Below, piece after piece: positions 47,741-58,705 of a stretch of 64,000 nt of DNA. The stretch comes from Leeuwenhoekiella polynyae (lineage in GTDB: Bacteria > Bacteroidota > Bacteroidia > Flavobacteriales > Flavobacteriaceae): NCBI RefSeq assembly GCF_004104075.1, contig NZ_QOVK01000003.1:186001-250000 (forward strand), in the 5' to 3' direction. The stretch's first letter is position 1. Each line of letters opens with the position of its first letter. The position numbers and the translations under genes were made by a program. The notes below the pieces were generated by a model that had not been told where the DNA came from, did no database searches, and saw only the letters and a list, made by a program, of their open reading frames with translations.

Positions 47741-48124
47741 ATGAGTTATACACCCAGAAATACACGACTTTATAACCAGGCAATTGAGATCCTGAAGCTT
47801 TCACGCTCAGTTTCAAACTATTTGGTTTACGATCTTGCCCATTTACAAAATAATGGCAATGAGAATCCGTTTGTGTACTTTACCGGTGACATTGTACGCC
47901 AATCAGACTCCTTAGCCCCCGAAATTCTAAAAGCAGAAAGTCAGGTTTTTCAAGACGACCGCTTGAAACATGCAGAATCTTTAGATAGATTAACAACCAG
48001 CCTGTACCGCACGTGTGAACGTCTAGAACGCGCAGAGAGCAACGGCAAAGATTTTGTGCGCATTTTGAGACGGGAAGTGCGCAAATTCAGACGTCTGCAA
48101 CATAAATGGATGATGACGCTTTAA
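47741..48124 (+). CDS. Helical protein, paralogue 1 of a tandem pair
   Basis: A 127-residue basic, helical protein: LYNQAIEILKLSRSVSNYLV, then FTGDIVRQSDSLAPEILKAE, DRLTTSLYRTCERLERAESN and FVRILRREVRKFRRLQHKWM. The spacing of four helices suggests a bundle. The next gene has the same plan (see below). I do not recognise the family, and no function is known. Confidence 0.75.
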   Translation: MSYTPRNTRLYNQAIEILKLSRSVSNYLVYDLAHLQNNGNENPFVYFTGDIVRQSDSLAPEILKAESQVFQDDRLKHAESLDRLTTSLYRTCERLERAESNGKDFVRILRREVRKFRRLQHKWMMTL

Positions 48125-48213
48125 ATCTGTTATTGCATTTAGAAATATTAGTAGTATTTTAAATCAATACCTTTCACCCCTATAAAAGGTTAATGATTTA
48201 AAGCTTATTCTCC

Positions 48214-48741
48214 ATGACACCTGACGATGATTTAAATGCTAAAAATGACTATCACAATAGCGCCCTTTTTAAAAAAGCTTCAGAAATTTTAAAATTAGCA
48301 AACCGAATTGCTGAGATTGCTTCTTCTTACGAGATTGAGAGTTCAGAAGAGAATGAACAAGAAATTTTAAGAAGTCAGGCTCTTTTTATTAGAGAAGATG
48401 CTTCAATTATTCCTGCAAAAATTGCCGGTGCGTGGAACTGCGATCTTTATGATATTAAGATGGAAAAAGCTACCATTATTCGCAAATGTGCTCGTGATCT
48501 TGCTACACACATGACAGGCTTAGAAATGTATGGTTTTAAAGAAACGGAATATCTTGACCTGCTACGTGACGAGATTGAACACTTTAGAATCTTATTTGCC
48601 GAATGGGTAGCAACCTTTGACCCATGGAATTATATTATAGATCGCTGGGGATTATTCAATCCTCCGGGAATTAACTATGATGATCCAGATTCAGATGATG
48701 ACCTTCCTTTTGATCCAGATGATCTGGACTTTGAAGACTAA
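48214..48741 (+). CDS. Helical protein, paralogue 2 of a tandem pair, with acidic tail
   Basis: A 175-residue protein whose helices align with those of the preceding gene (FKKASEILKLANRIAEIASS with the first, RSQALFIREDASIIPAKIAG with the second, EYLDLLRDEIEHFRILFAEW with the fourth). It adds a C-terminal tail of about 35 residues rich in Asp and Pro (NYDDPDSDDDLPFDPDDLDF). It is probably a divergent duplicate. The function is unknown. Confidence 0.75.
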   Translation: MTPDDDLNAKNDYHNSALFKKASEILKLANRIAEIASSYEIESSEENEQEILRSQALFIREDASIIPAKIAGAWNCDLYDIKMEKATIIRKCARDLATHMTGLEMYGFKETEYLDLLRDEIEHFRILFAEWVATFDPWNYIIDRWGLFNPPGINYDDPDSDDDLPFDPDDLDFED

Positions 48742-48825
48742 GTTTTAAAGAAACTATTATTTAGATCATCATCGTGTTATCTTACAGGTCTTGCTATACA
48801 CTCTCAATTTCCCACACCGTTCTGC

Positions 48826-51800
48826 TTACATATTTCTTCTATACTGACCACCCACTTCAAAAAGAGCGTTTGTGATTTGACCCAATGAACATACCTTAGT
48901 TGCTTCCATGAGTTTTTCAAACATGTTCTCGTTGCTTATTGCTGCTTCCTGAACGGCATTAAGAGCAGCTTCTGCTGTATCTTCATAGGCTTTGTGCAGA
49001 TTTTGAAGGGTTTGAATCTGAGCTTGTTTTTCTTCTTCTGTAGCACGGATTACTTCCATGGGCTTTACGGTTGGAGAGCCTTTACTACTTAAAAAGGTAT
49101 TTACACCAATGATTGGGAAATCACCATTATGTTTTAGTGTCTCGTAATACAAACTCTCTTCCTGAATCTTACTGCGCTGATACATGGTTTCCATAGCTCC
49201 TAAAACACCACCACGTTCGGTAATGCGATCAAACTCCTGCAAGACGGCTTCTTCTACCAGATCAGTTAATTCTTCAATAATAAATGCGCCTTGAATGGGA
49301 TTCTCATTTTTGGTCAACCCTAATTCCTTATTGATTATCAACTGAATCGCCATGGCACGCCTAACGCTTTCTTCTGTAGGCGTAGTGATCGCTTCATCAT
49401 ACGCATTGGTATGTAACGAATTACAATTATCATAAATTGCATACAAGGCTTGAAGCGTGGTACGTATGTCATTAAAATCTATTTCTTGCGCGTGTAACGA
49501 ACGCCCGGATGTCTGTATGTGATACTTCAACATTTGCGCTCGCGGATTCGCTCCGTATTTATGCTTTAAAGCTTTTGCCCAAATTTTACGGGCCACACGA
49601 CCAATAACTGCATACTCAGGATCTACTCCATTGCTGAAGAAAAACGAGAGGTTAGGACCAAACTTATTGATATCCATACCGCGACTGAGATAGTACTCCA
49701 CATAGGTAAATCCATTTGCCAGCGTAAAAGCCAATTGTGTGATAGGATTAGCTCCTGCTTCAGCAATATGATATCCTGAAATAGAAACCGAATAGAAATT
49801 TCGGATTTGTTTCTCAATAAAATATTCTTGCACATCACCCATCAATCTCAAGGCGAATTCCGTAGAAAATATACATGTGTTTTGTGCCTGATCTTCCTTT
49901 AAAATATCAGCTTGTACTGTACCCCTTACCTGCTGTATCGTTTCAGCTTTAATTTTTTCGTAAACGTTCTCTGGCAAAACCTGATCTCCGGTAACACCTA
50001 ACAACATCAAACCAAGACCATTATTTCCTTCAGGTAACTCTCCATGATATACAGGGCGATCCAGACCGTTTTTCTTATAAATAGCCTGAATGGTTTTTTC
50101 AACCTCCTCTTCTAGTTTATGCTCTTGAATATATTTCTCACAAGCCTGATCAATCGCTGCGTTCATAAAAAAGCCCAACAGCATAGGTGCAGGCCCATTT
50201 ATGGTCATACTTACCGAGGTCATTGGGTTCGCAAGATCAAAACCAGAATATAATTTTTTCGCATCATCTAAACAACAAATTGAAACTCCCGCATTACCTA
50301 TTTTACCGTAAATATCCGGGCGGTGATCAGGATCATTCCCGTAAAGAGTTACGCTATCAAACGCAGTAGAAAGACGTTTTGCAGGTAAACCCATACTCAC
50401 ATAATGAAAACGTCTGTTAGTTCGTTCTGGCCCACCTTCTCCTGCAAACATGCGTGTAGGGTCTTCACCAGTACGCTTAAAGGGATACAATCCCGCAGCA
50501 TACGGGAATTCTCCCGGAACATTTTCTTGCAAAACCCACTTTAATATGTCACCCCAGGCTTGATATTTTGGTAAAGCCACTTTCGGTATTTGTGAATGTG
50601 AAAGCGATTCTGAATGGGTATCAATCTTAATTTCTTTATCGCGTACCTTAAAGGCGTAAACTGGCTGCGTATACTTATTGACTTTTTCAGACCAACCTGT
50701 AATCACCTCCCAATTATAAGGGTCAAGATCCATTTTAAGTTTATCAAATGCTGCCAAAAGTAATTTTGCTAAATCTCCATCTTGCAAATCCTGACTTATA
50801 ACTAATCCCGTTTTATCAAGTTGTGGCATTTCACCGATTACCGTATCAATAGTTTTAAAAATGCCGTAAAGCTTTTGTGCTACCTCAGCTTGTTGGTAAG
50901 ATGTCTGATCATAACTTCGATTGGTCTCAGCAATTTCAGAAAGATACCGTGTACGCGCCGGTGGAATTACAAATATCTTTTCAGACATTTCATCACTGAT
51001 CTCGAACGAACTCTTCAAATCGGTTTCTGTTTTTTCAACCAATTCATCCATTATCGCTTTATACAGTTGGTTCATCCCGGGATCATTAAACTGCGAAGCA
51101 ATAGTACCAAAAATAGGCAACTCACCCTGCGGCGTATCCCACAGCTGATGATTGCGCATATATTGTTTTTTCACATCCCTCAACGCATCCTGAGCGCCAC
51201 GTTTATCAAACTTATTGATCGAAACCAGATCAGCAAAATCAAGCATATCGATTTTCTCAAGCTGGGTAGCCGCTCCAAACTCTGGCGTCATTACATAAAG
51301 AGAAACATCACTATGATCTAAAATCTCCGTATCGCTTTGACCAATACCACTCGTTTCTAAAATAATTAGATCGTATTCCGCGGCTTTAAGCACCTCTACC
51401 GCTTCTTGCACATGTTTAGAAAGCGCCAGATTACTCTGTCTCGTTGCCAAAGAGCGCATATATACACGAGGGGAATTGATGGCATTCATACGGATACGAT
51501 CACCTAAAAGTGCACCACCCGTTTTTCTCTTAGAAGGATCTACAGAAACAATACCTAAAGTTTTTTTTGGAAAATCATTTAAAAAACGACGCACAAGTTC
51601 ATCTACCAATGAAGACTTCCCGGCACCTCCGGTACCCGTAATTCCGAGAACAGGGGTGTGGTTTGATTCATTTTCAGCATTAAATAGCTTTAAAAAAGTA
51701 TCGTGATTATTTTCGGCAGCAGAAATCAGACGTGCAATTGTATTTACCTCTTTAGCTTTTAACTGCTTGGAAATTTCAGTTTTTAGTTGAGGAGCTGGTG

Positions 51801-52239
51801 TTTTATAATCAGCTTGCTTTACCAGATCGTTTATCATTCCCTGTAAACCCATTTCTCGTCCATCATCTGGCGCATAAATTCGGGTTATACCGTAATTCAT
51901 CAGTTCTTCGATCTCTTCCGGCAGGATCACTCCACCTCCACCACCAAAAATCTTAATATGTCCCGCTCCCTTGTCCTGAAGCAAATCATACATATATTTA
52001 AAATATTCGGTATGACCACCTTGATACGAAGTCATCGCAATTGCCTGTACATCCTCTTGAATTGCAGTATTCACAACCTCCTCTACACTACGATCGTGCC
52101 CTAAATGTATAACCTCAACACCTGTAGACTGAATGATACGTCGCATAATATTTATAGCTGCATCGTGGCCATCAAAAAGTGAAGCTGCAGTTACAATACG
52201 GACTTTGTGATTAGGAATATAGGGTTCGATTTGATTCAT
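48826..52239 (-). CDS. icmF: Fused isobutyryl-CoA mutase IcmF (B12-dependent)
   Basis: This 1137-residue protein has three parts in IcmF order. A B12-binding domain (about 1-140) includes [12 protein letters not shown], the DxHxxG-type motif with its last G changed to A. The MeaB-like G-protein domain (about 195-420) has P-loop [15 protein letters not shown] and NKFD in [14 protein letters not shown]. The C-terminal mutase barrel (about 560-1100) includes [20 protein letters not shown] and [20 protein letters not shown]. It interconverts isobutyryl- and n-butyryl-CoA (or related acyl-CoAs) with adenosylcobalamin, with the built-in chaperone protecting the cofactor. It is monocistronic. Confidence 0.93.
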   Translation of the reverse strand: MNQIEPYIPNHKVRIVTAASLFDGHDAAINIMRRIIQSTGVEVIHLGHDRSVEEVVNTAIQEDVQAIAMTSYQGGHTEYFKYMYDLLQDKGAGHIKIFGGGGGVILPEEIEELMNYGITRIYAPDDGREMGLQGMINDLVKQADYKTPAPQLKTEISKQLKAKEVNTIARLISAAENNHDTFLKLFNAENESNHTPVLGITGTGGAGKSSLVDELVRRFLNDFPKKTLGIVSVDPSKRKTGGALLGDRIRMNAINSPRVYMRSLATRQSNLALSKHVQEAVEVLKAAEYDLIILETSGIGQSDTEILDHSDVSLYVMTPEFGAATQLEKIDMLDFADLVSINKFDKRGAQDALRDVKKQYMRNHQLWDTPQGELPIFGTIASQFNDPGMNQLYKAIMDELVEKTETDLKSSFEISDEMSEKIFVIPPARTRYLSEIAETNRSYDQTSYQQAEVAQKLYGIFKTIDTVIGEMPQLDKTGLVISQDLQDGDLAKLLLAAFDKLKMDLDPYNWEVITGWSEKVNKYTQPVYAFKVRDKEIKIDTHSESLSHSQIPKVALPKYQAWGDILKWVLQENVPGEFPYAAGLYPFKRTGEDPTRMFAGEGGPERTNRRFHYVSMGLPAKRLSTAFDSVTLYGNDPDHRPDIYGKIGNAGVSICCLDDAKKLYSGFDLANPMTSVSMTINGPAPMLLGFFMNAAIDQACEKYIQEHKLEEEVEKTIQAIYKKNGLDRPVYHGELPEGNNGLGLMLLGVTGDQVLPENVYEKIKAETIQQVRGTVQADILKEDQAQNTCIFSTEFALRLMGDVQEYFIEKQIRNFYSVSISGYHIAEAGANPITQLAFTLANGFTYVEYYLSRGMDINKFGPNLSFFFSNGVDPEYAVIGRVARKIWAKALKHKYGANPRAQMLKYHIQTSGRSLHAQEIDFNDIRTTLQALYAIYDNCNSLHTNAYDEAITTPTEESVRRAMAIQLIINKELGLTKNENPIQGAFIIEELTDLVEEAVLQEFDRITERGGVLGAMETMYQRSKIQEESLYYETLKHNGDFPIIGVNTFLSSKGSPTVKPMEVIRATEEEKQAQIQTLQNLHKAYEDTAEAALNAVQEAAISNENMFEKLMEATKVCSLGQITNALFEVGGQYRRNM

Positions 52240-52402
52240 TCGTAAATTTTTACTTTTTAAAGAGCTCTAAATTAAATAATAATCAACAAACACTTAATTA
52301 TTTTGTGTTATTAATATTATAATTTGAAACATAATTTTCTAGATTAGCTTGATGAAACACTACTGTTCTATGTGTACAAATTTCAAATCAGCCTTTTAAA
52401 TT

Positions 52403-53257
52403 ATGCAGAAAATTACGCTTTTAATTAATTGCCCCGATCGTAAGGGAATCGTGACCACCATCACACAATTTATATTAGAAAAACAAGGCAATATTGTCTA
52501 TCTAGATCAGCACGTAGACAGACAAGAAAGTACTTTTTTTATGCGTATTGAGACTGAATTTGATCAGCCGGAATTTAGTATTTCAAGTTTTGAAAAAAAA
52601 TTTGCGGAGCGTTTTGAAACAGATTATCAACTCACCTATCAATTATTTGATGCGTTACACAAGCCTAGATTGGCTTTATTTGTTTCCAAATACGACCACT
52701 GCTTGTATGATTTATTAGGCCGAAACGCTTCTGGAGAATTACAGGTTGAAATCCCATTGATCATCAGCAATCACCCTGACCTAGAAATCGTTGCAAAACG
52801 ATTTGACATTCCGTTTAAATACATTCCGGTAACTAAAGGTACAAAGGCTGAAGCTGAAGCTGAACAGATAAAAACAATCAAAGAACATAACATTGATCTG
52901 ATCATTCTAGCTCGCTATATGCAAATCATTTCTGATGATTTTGTATCGAAATTCAAGCATCAGATTATAAATATTCACCACTCTTTTCTTCCGGCATTTA
53001 TTGGAGCAAAACCCTATCACGCAGCTTTTGAACGCGGTGTAAAAATCATAGGAGCAACCAGCCACTATGTTACGGCAGATCTAGATGAAGGACCTATTAT
53101 TGAACAAGAAATCGTACGCGTTTCACATGTTCATTCGGTACAAGACTTTATTTTAAAAGGTCGTGATCTGGAGAAAGTAGTACTTGCTAGAGCCATAAAA
53201 GCACACATAGAGCACAAAGTGCTTGTTTTTGGTAATAAAACCGTGATTTTCTCTTAA
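52403..53257 (+). CDS. purU: Formyltetrahydrofolate deformylase PurU
   Basis: The 284 residues have an N-terminal ACT domain (ITLLINCPDRKGIVTTITQF, about 1-80) and a C-terminal formyltransferase domain (about 90-284): ALFVSKYDHCLYDLL, LIILARYMQIISDDFVSKF, INIHHSFLPAFIGAKPYHAA and ATSHYVTADLDEGPIIEQ, with the catalytic Asn/His/Asp residues in these blocks. It releases formate from 10-formyl-THF for purine synthesis. Confidence 0.95.
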   Translation: MQKITLLINCPDRKGIVTTITQFILEKQGNIVYLDQHVDRQESTFFMRIETEFDQPEFSISSFEKKFAERFETDYQLTYQLFDALHKPRLALFVSKYDHCLYDLLGRNASGELQVEIPLIISNHPDLEIVAKRFDIPFKYIPVTKGTKAEAEAEQIKTIKEHNIDLIILARYMQIISDDFVSKFKHQIINIHHSFLPAFIGAKPYHAAFERGVKIIGATSHYVTADLDEGPIIEQEIVRVSHVHSVQDFILKGRDLEKVVLARAIKAHIEHKVLVFGNKTVIFS

Positions 53258-53333
53258 GTCTCATTTCTTAAATACTTTAGAATAGCTTAACTTAACTCAG
53301 TAATGCCTTAAGGTACACTTACAAATTAAATCC

Positions 53334-54035
53334 ATGAAAAAAGTAATTGCATTCCTATCTCTTATAATTTTAACCAGTTGTGCCGAATTACAATCTGTAG
53401 TCGACAGTTTACCCAATCAAGTAGGCGTAGACAACACAACCATTGCAAGCGGTCTGCGACAAGCATTAGATTTTGGTATTGATAAACAAGTAACTAAACT
53501 TACTCAGGAAAATGGTTTTTATGGAAACTCTTTAGTAAAAATTGTACTCCCTGAAGAATTACAGAAAGTTGATCAAACGTTACGCAGCGTTGGTCTAAGC
53601 AGTCTGGCTGACGAAGGACTGAAGGTTTTAAATCGCGCTGCTGAAGACGCTGTAGGCGAAGCTACACCTATATTTGTAGACGCTGTAAAAGGGATAACTT
53701 TTACGGATGCCAAAAATATTTTATTAGGAAACGATTCAGCTGCTACTTCTTATTTAGAGAATAAAACCAATACCGCTTTATATGCTAAATTTAATCCGGT
53801 TATTAAGCAGTCATTCAGTAAGGTAGGAGCAGATAAAATCTGGAGTAATTTGATTACAAAATACAATGCGCTGCCTCTTACCAATGATGTAAATCCTGAC
53901 CTTACTGATTATGTCACCAAAGAGGCTCTGAAAGGTGTTTATACTATGATTGCCGTAGAAGAAAAAGATATCAGAACAAATATTGCTTCCCGCACAACCA
54001 CTCTTCTAAAAAAGGTTTTTGCGCTTCAAGATTAA
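53334..54035 (+). CDS. DUF4197 lipoprotein
   Basis: A 233-residue lipoprotein with lipobox ILTSC (Cys16) and a helical DUF4197 domain: IASGLRQALDFGIDKQVTKL, NSLVKIVLPEELQKVDQTLR, and TPIFVDAVKGITFTDAKNIL followed by a polar, helical C-terminus (NLITKYNALPLTND). The function is unknown. It is followed 9 bases later by the PfkB gene. Confidence 0.88.
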   Translation: MKKVIAFLSLIILTSCAELQSVVDSLPNQVGVDNTTIASGLRQALDFGIDKQVTKLTQENGFYGNSLVKIVLPEELQKVDQTLRSVGLSSLADEGLKVLNRAAEDAVGEATPIFVDAVKGITFTDAKNILLGNDSAATSYLENKTNTALYAKFNPVIKQSFSKVGADKIWSNLITKYNALPLTNDVNPDLTDYVTKEALKGVYTMIAVEEKDIRTNIASRTTTLLKKVFALQD

Positions 54036-54044
54036 AACTACATT

Positions 54045-55022
54045 ATGTCAAAAAAGCTTAAAATAGTAGTCGCAGGACCTATTCCCAGAGATACTATCTC
54101 CACTTACGAAAACGATATAATTATGCGTTACGGCTGTGTAACGCATCCGGTCATTGCATTATCTAAACTTTTGGATACTGAAGGAACTGTAGTACCGGTC
54201 ACTAATATGCATAAAAAAGATACAGCAGGAATTACTAAAGAATTTGAAGATTTTAAAAATGTAGACTTAAGCGGTATTAACACCAAAGAAGATAGCGGTA
54301 CCGTGATTCTTTTGGATTTTAAAGATCAAAACAATCGGGAAGAGAAGCAACTGGCATGTATGAATCCAATACGTCCCAAACACATTAAAAAACATCTGGA
54401 CGCAGATGCCTTTGTCTTTGTGCCCATAACCGATTTTGAAATCAGTCTGAGCACTTTAAAACATATTAAAAAACACAGCAAAGGCCTTATCATATTTGAT
54501 GCGCATGGTGCGACTACAGCTATGGATGTTAAAGGTCACAGACACCGAAAATTTTGGATTGATCGTGATGAATGGCTACCCTATATTGATGTCCTTAAAA
54601 TGAATCTTGAAGAATCGCAGTGCATGGCTTTTGCGAATGAATACGAGCACGAGATCCCTTCAATTTATGACGAAAATGCTACAGAACATCTTGATGAACT
54701 GGCTGCTCACGTTCTCAAAAAAGGTGTGTCTTACTTCTATGTTACAATGGATTCCCGTGGATGTGTTTTATATCATGTAGAAAATAACACGATTAAAAAA
54801 GACTGGATCAGCTCAGTAAAAGTGGATAAAGTAGTTGATACAACAGGATGTGGAGACAGTTTTGCCGGTGGTCTCGCTTATGGTTTTGCTAAATACCAAG
54901 ATCCAGTAAAAGCTGGACAATTTGCTAATATTCTAGGAGCAAGACGCACACAAGGAAAAACCTGGGACGTATTTAAAAATGCAGAAGAAACAGAGGCCAT
55001 TAGAAAGATGAATTATAATTAA
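54045..55022 (+). CDS. PfkB-family carbohydrate kinase
   Basis: The 325-residue ribokinase-fold enzyme has the PfkB signature DTTGCGDSFAGG near residue 266, with the catalytic Asp in GCGDSF. The N-terminal part is KLKIVVAGPIPRDTISTYEN. It phosphorylates a sugar or nucleoside; the substrate is not evident. Its stop overlaps by 4 bases that of the convergent BtuF-like gene. Confidence 0.9.
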   Translation: MSKKLKIVVAGPIPRDTISTYENDIIMRYGCVTHPVIALSKLLDTEGTVVPVTNMHKKDTAGITKEFEDFKNVDLSGINTKEDSGTVILLDFKDQNNREEKQLACMNPIRPKHIKKHLDADAFVFVPITDFEISLSTLKHIKKHSKGLIIFDAHGATTAMDVKGHRHRKFWIDRDEWLPYIDVLKMNLEESQCMAFANEYEHEIPSIYDENATEHLDELAAHVLKKGVSYFYVTMDSRGCVLYHVENNTIKKDWISSVKVDKVVDTTGCGDSFAGGLAYGFAKYQDPVKAGQFANILGARRTQGKTWDVFKNAEETEAIRKMNYN

Positions 55023-55798
55023 TCCATTTCAGCTAACAACTCCTCAAAGTAATCAAATGCTTTAAGAAGTCTACTCCCATACCAACTAAAATACTCACCG
55101 TCCACGCAAAAGATTTTTGCACCTGTAAACTGCTGAAATTCTGAAATATGTTTTTCTGTAAACGGAAAAGGTTCTGATGATAATAGTATTAATTCAGCAT
55201 CTTTTAAATCAATTCTATTGATTTCAGGGTATCTGCTTTTTTTATCCTCAAAGATGTTTTTAAACTGTAATTCCTTTAAAAGCACATTGATAAAATTAGC
55301 TCCTCCGGCAACCATCACCGGATTATTCCAAATCAAATAAGCTACCTTATTTACAGGTCTTGCCGAAACTTTTTTCTTAAAAGCGCGGCGTCTTTTTGAC
55401 ACTTGTTCAATGAGATTCTGAGTTGATTTTTCAATCTGAAAAACTTCCCCTAGGTCGATAAGAAATGTATAAAAATCTTCAAAAGTATTGATGTCAGACA
55501 CATAAACCGGGGCTATTTCCTGACAAGATGCTACTATTTCAGGAGTATTCTCTTCTTTATTACAAAGAATAAAGTCTGGCTTTAACTGTTTGATTTTCTC
55601 TAAATGAATCGATTTTGTTCCGCCTACAATTTTCTTTTTTTCCCGAATATTTTTAGGATGCACGCAAAACTTAGTAACCCCAACAATATTGTCACTTAGC
55701 TCTAAATCTACCAGAAGTTCTGTAAGACTAGGTACCAAACAAACTATACGTGAAGGCCTCTTTTGAATGGAAATAACACGACCCAGTTGATCTCTCAT
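55019..55798 (-). CDS. BtuF-like helical-backbone metal receptor without signal peptide
   Basis: The 259-residue protein has the fold of periplasmic cobalamin/siderophore-binding proteins (BtuF/FepB type): RIVCLVPSLTELLVDLELSD, FCVHPKNIREKKKIVGGTKS, LIWNNPVMVAGGANFINVLL and CVDGEYFSWYGSRLLKAFDY. It starts at RDQLGRVISIQKR with no signal peptide or lipobox, so it should stay in the cytosol, unlike true transport receptors. It may bind a corrinoid or metal chelate inside the cell. It is downstream of pyrF by 17 bases on the same strand. Confidence 0.82.
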   Translation of the reverse strand: MRDQLGRVISIQKRPSRIVCLVPSLTELLVDLELSDNIVGVTKFCVHPKNIREKKKIVGGTKSIHLEKIKQLKPDFILCNKEENTPEIVASCQEIAPVYVSDINTFEDFYTFLIDLGEVFQIEKSTQNLIEQVSKRRRAFKKKVSARPVNKVAYLIWNNPVMVAGGANFINVLLKELQFKNIFEDKKSRYPEINRIDLKDAELILLSSEPFPFTEKHISEFQQFTGAKIFCVDGEYFSWYGSRLLKAFDYFEELLAEMD

Positions 55799-55815
55799 AG
55801 ATCAAAGCTAAAGGT

Positions 55816-56637
55816 TTAATTCAATTGCTTAAGGTGCACAGCCATTTGTCGCTGTAACTTTTCAGCTTCAGCAGCAGCAGCTTCGGCAAAATCCTTTTCT
55901 GCAGAAGCATATATAATTCCTCTTGAAGAGTTAATTAGCAAACCCGCAGTTTCAGTAGCTCCATACTTAAAGACGTCATCCATACTTCCACCTTGCGCAC
56001 CTACTCCAGGTACGAGTAAGAATGCTTTCGGTATTATCTGGCGTATTTCAGCTAAATATTCAGCCTTTGTAGCCCCAACTACATACATAAGTCGCTCGCT
56101 GTTTTCCCAAGATTTTGAAGTTTCCAGTACTTTTTTATACAATTCGGCTGCTCCTACTTTTTGAGTTTGAAAATCAAAAGCTCCTGGATTCGAAGTCAGT
56201 GCCAGCATTATTGTAAATTTCCCTTCAAAAGCTAGAAAAGGCTCAATAGAATCTTTACCCATATATGGTGCTGTGGTTACAGAATCAAAGCCTAAATCTT
56301 CAAAAAAAGCTTTAGCATATCTGCTAGAAGTATTCCCGATATCTCCACGCTTTGCATCTGCGATCGTAAAAATATCAGGGTGATTATCATTCAGATAATT
56401 TATCGTCTTTTTTAGAGACTGCCACCCTTTTATACCATATGCTTCGTAAAAAGCTGTGTTGGGTTTATATGCAACAGTAACGTGATGTGTTGCATCTATT
56501 ATCGCCTTATTGAAAGCAAAAATAGGATCTTCCTCTAGTAGCAAGTGTTGAGGTACTTTTTCTAAATCAGTATCCAGACCCACACACAGTACAGATTGCT
56601 TTTTTTTAATTTGTTCAAAAAGGATATTGGCGTCCAC
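55816..56637 (-). CDS. pyrF: Orotidine-5'-phosphate decarboxylase PyrF
   Basis: The 273-residue type-2 enzyme has [20 protein letters not shown] at the start, the catalytic motif [20 protein letters not shown] near residue 85 (Lys and two Asp) and [19 protein letters not shown] near the C-terminus. It forms UMP from OMP. It sits 22 bases after prfA and is probably co-transcribed with it. Confidence 0.94.
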   Translation of the reverse strand: MDANILFEQIKKKQSVLCVGLDTDLEKVPQHLLLEEDPIFAFNKAIIDATHHVTVAYKPNTAFYEAYGIKGWQSLKKTINYLNDNHPDIFTIADAKRGDIGNTSSRYAKAFFEDLGFDSVTTAPYMGKDSIEPFLAFEGKFTIMLALTSNPGAFDFQTQKVGAAELYKKVLETSKSWENSERLMYVVGATKAEYLAEIRQIIPKAFLLVPGVGAQGGSMDDVFKYGATETAGLLINSSRGIIYASAEKDFAEAAAAEAEKLQRQMAVHLKQLN

Positions 56638-56659
56638 GTAGAAATATTTTTTTTGAAGT

Positions 56660-57736
56660 TTAGATCGTATCTCCTCCTTCAGCTAGTTTTTCGGTATTAC
56701 TTACTAATTGCAATTCATCAATTATCCGCTGAATATCTCCATCTATAATATTTGACAAATCGTATAAGGTAAGATTGATACGGTGATCGGTAACACGTCC
56801 CTGAGGGTAATTATACGTGCGTATTTTTGCACTACGGTCACCACTTGTTACCATAGACCCACGCTTAGCAGCATCTTCTTCTTGCTTTTTGGCAAGCTCC
56901 ATATCGTAAAGACGAGAGCGCAATACTTTAAACGCCTTTTCTTTATTCTTATGCTGCGATTTCTGATCCTGACATTGTGCTACAAGTCCGGTTGGTTCGT
57001 GTGTTAAACGCACCGCTGAATACGTAGTGTTTACCGACTGACCACCTGGACCAGATGAACAGAAATAATCTATACGTACATCTTTAGGATCTATTTCTAC
57101 ATCAAACTCTTCTGCTTCCGGAAAAACCATGACTGTTGCTGCACTGGTATGCACACGACCTTGGGTTTCGGTTTGTGGAACACGCTGAACCCGATGCACT
57201 CCTGCTTCAAAACGTAAAGTACCATAAACATCATCTCCGGTTACCTCAACTTGAATTTCTTTATAACCGCCGCTGGTTCCCTCGCTATAATCTATAGTGC
57301 TGGTTTTCCAACCTTTACTCTCGCAGTATTTCATGTACATTCTATACAGATCTCCTGCAAAAATACTCGCTTCATCACCACCAGTTCCTGCTCGTATTTC
57401 CATGACGGCGTTCTTAGCATCTTCAGGATCCTTAGGAACCAGCATAAATCTGATTTTCTCCTCAAGCGCCGGTAAAGCTTCTTTAGATTCTTCAAGCTGC
57501 AGTTTTGCCATCTCCGTCATTTCCGGATCGCTACCATCTGCGATGATCTCTTCAGCCTCATTTACTTGCTGTGTATATTGAATATATTTCTCACGCTCAT
57601 CCATAAGAGCACGTAAATCTTTGTATTCTTTATTGAGCTCTACATAACGCTTCTGATCTGTTATTATATCGGGTTGAATAATAAGATCGCTTACTTCGTC
57701 AAAGCGCTGTTTTATAAAGTTTAATCGTTCTAGCAT
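56660..57736 (-). CDS. prfA: Peptide chain release factor 1 PrfA
   Basis: This 358-residue release factor has the GGQ motif in [20 protein letters not shown] near residue 231 and an N-terminal helical domain. The PxT-type anticodon-like motif lies around [20 protein letters not shown]. It recognises UAA and UAG stop codons and releases the peptide from the ribosome. Confidence 0.96.
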   Translation of the reverse strand: MLERLNFIKQRFDEVSDLIIQPDIITDQKRYVELNKEYKDLRALMDEREKYIQYTQQVNEAEEIIADGSDPEMTEMAKLQLEESKEALPALEEKIRFMLVPKDPEDAKNAVMEIRAGTGGDEASIFAGDLYRMYMKYCESKGWKTSTIDYSEGTSGGYKEIQVEVTGDDVYGTLRFEAGVHRVQRVPQTETQGRVHTSAATVMVFPEAEEFDVEIDPKDVRIDYFCSSGPGGQSVNTTYSAVRLTHEPTGLVAQCQDQKSQHKNKEKAFKVLRSRLYDMELAKKQEEDAAKRGSMVTSGDRSAKIRTYNYPQGRVTDHRINLTLYDLSNIIDGDIQRIIDELQLVSNTEKLAEGGDTI

Positions 57737-57856
57737 GTGAATTTTTAATTGCTTGCGAATTTACACAAAAATAAGGGTTTATTGAGCTATTTAACCCAAT
57801 GTATAACATGCAGCAAAAGAAAATTCACAAATATTAATGCTAACCATAACCTACTC

Positions 57857-58571
57857 TTAGGTATTTTCATATTGATCCCCATCCTGCGCTATCGCAAAAT
57901 TCATGAGCACTAACAAACCAGCAAAATAAAATATCCGAGTAATCAAAAAAAAACAAATAGTTTTCCAGATAAATTCCTAGATAAGCGGCAATATCAGAAA
58001 TGGCAAATGAAAATACAGCAAAAGAAAAGAGCAACGCTCGCAAACTTCCCAACCGATAATAGTAATAGATAGCAAGCAGAAGTGAGAAAACAATACTTAT
58101 CCCCAAAAAATAGTAATAGTAAATTAAACTACGCTCATGATCTTGTATAGCTAAAACAGACTCCAGACTATACAGCATTCCGAAACATGCTAAAACCACA
58201 AAGCCTGTAATTGCAAAAGAGGGTGTCATTAGTTTAAAACGCAAAAGATTTTTAAGCTGCCTAAAAAACAAAGAGAAGTAAGCTATACCGCCACAAATAA
58301 AAAATCCTAAGGAAATAAGACTATCTTCATAAAATATAGCTGCAATATCTCTTAACCAAAAAGCAATAAGTGCTAGCATCAATACCTTACTTTGTTTGGG
58401 AAAAGAAAACACAAAGAAGCCTATTAATAAAGTGGAACCCACAAATCTTAACATTCTCGAAATGAAAGTAGGAAAAAAGAGTACTGCCAAACAATTAACA
58501 ATAACAAGACCCAATCCAATCGCAAAAAGCATTTGAAATCGTTCTAAATCTTTATTTTGAATGCCTTTCAT
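57857..58571 (-). pseudogene. YhhN-like multi-pass membrane protein, frameshifted near the C-terminus
   Basis: A multi-helix protein of about 235 residues. Its first ~210 residues read cleanly in one frame (MLRFVGSTLLIGFFVFSFPK, LALIAFWLRDIAAIF, FAISDIAAYLGIYLENYLFF). The frame then runs to ...CDSAGWGSI and stops at 57867. Shifting one base at the run of nine A (57945-57953) instead gives TRIFYFAGLLVLMNFAIAQD, ending at 57857. This matches the last helix of the paralogue next door (VDRFFYALSLGFLMSFAID). One base is thus probably missing or extra in the homopolymer. The helix plan resembles the YhhN/lysoplasmalogenase family; that call is tentative. Confidence 0.6.
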
Positions 58572-58705
58572 ACTGCTCTAATTTTAAAAGAAACAGAAAA
58601 GTTGGGTATCCTAAAGAACCGTAAAATTTTACAAACTAAAATCGAGAATTATTTTCTCGTAATTTCTAAGAAAATAATCGTTTAAAAAATGGTTTTTTGT
58701 GTCGT

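Noticed and set aside
50821-51321. A 166-codon plus-strand frame inside icmF
   Set aside because: It is a shadow of the minus-strand G-protein domain; no domain or start signal is evident.
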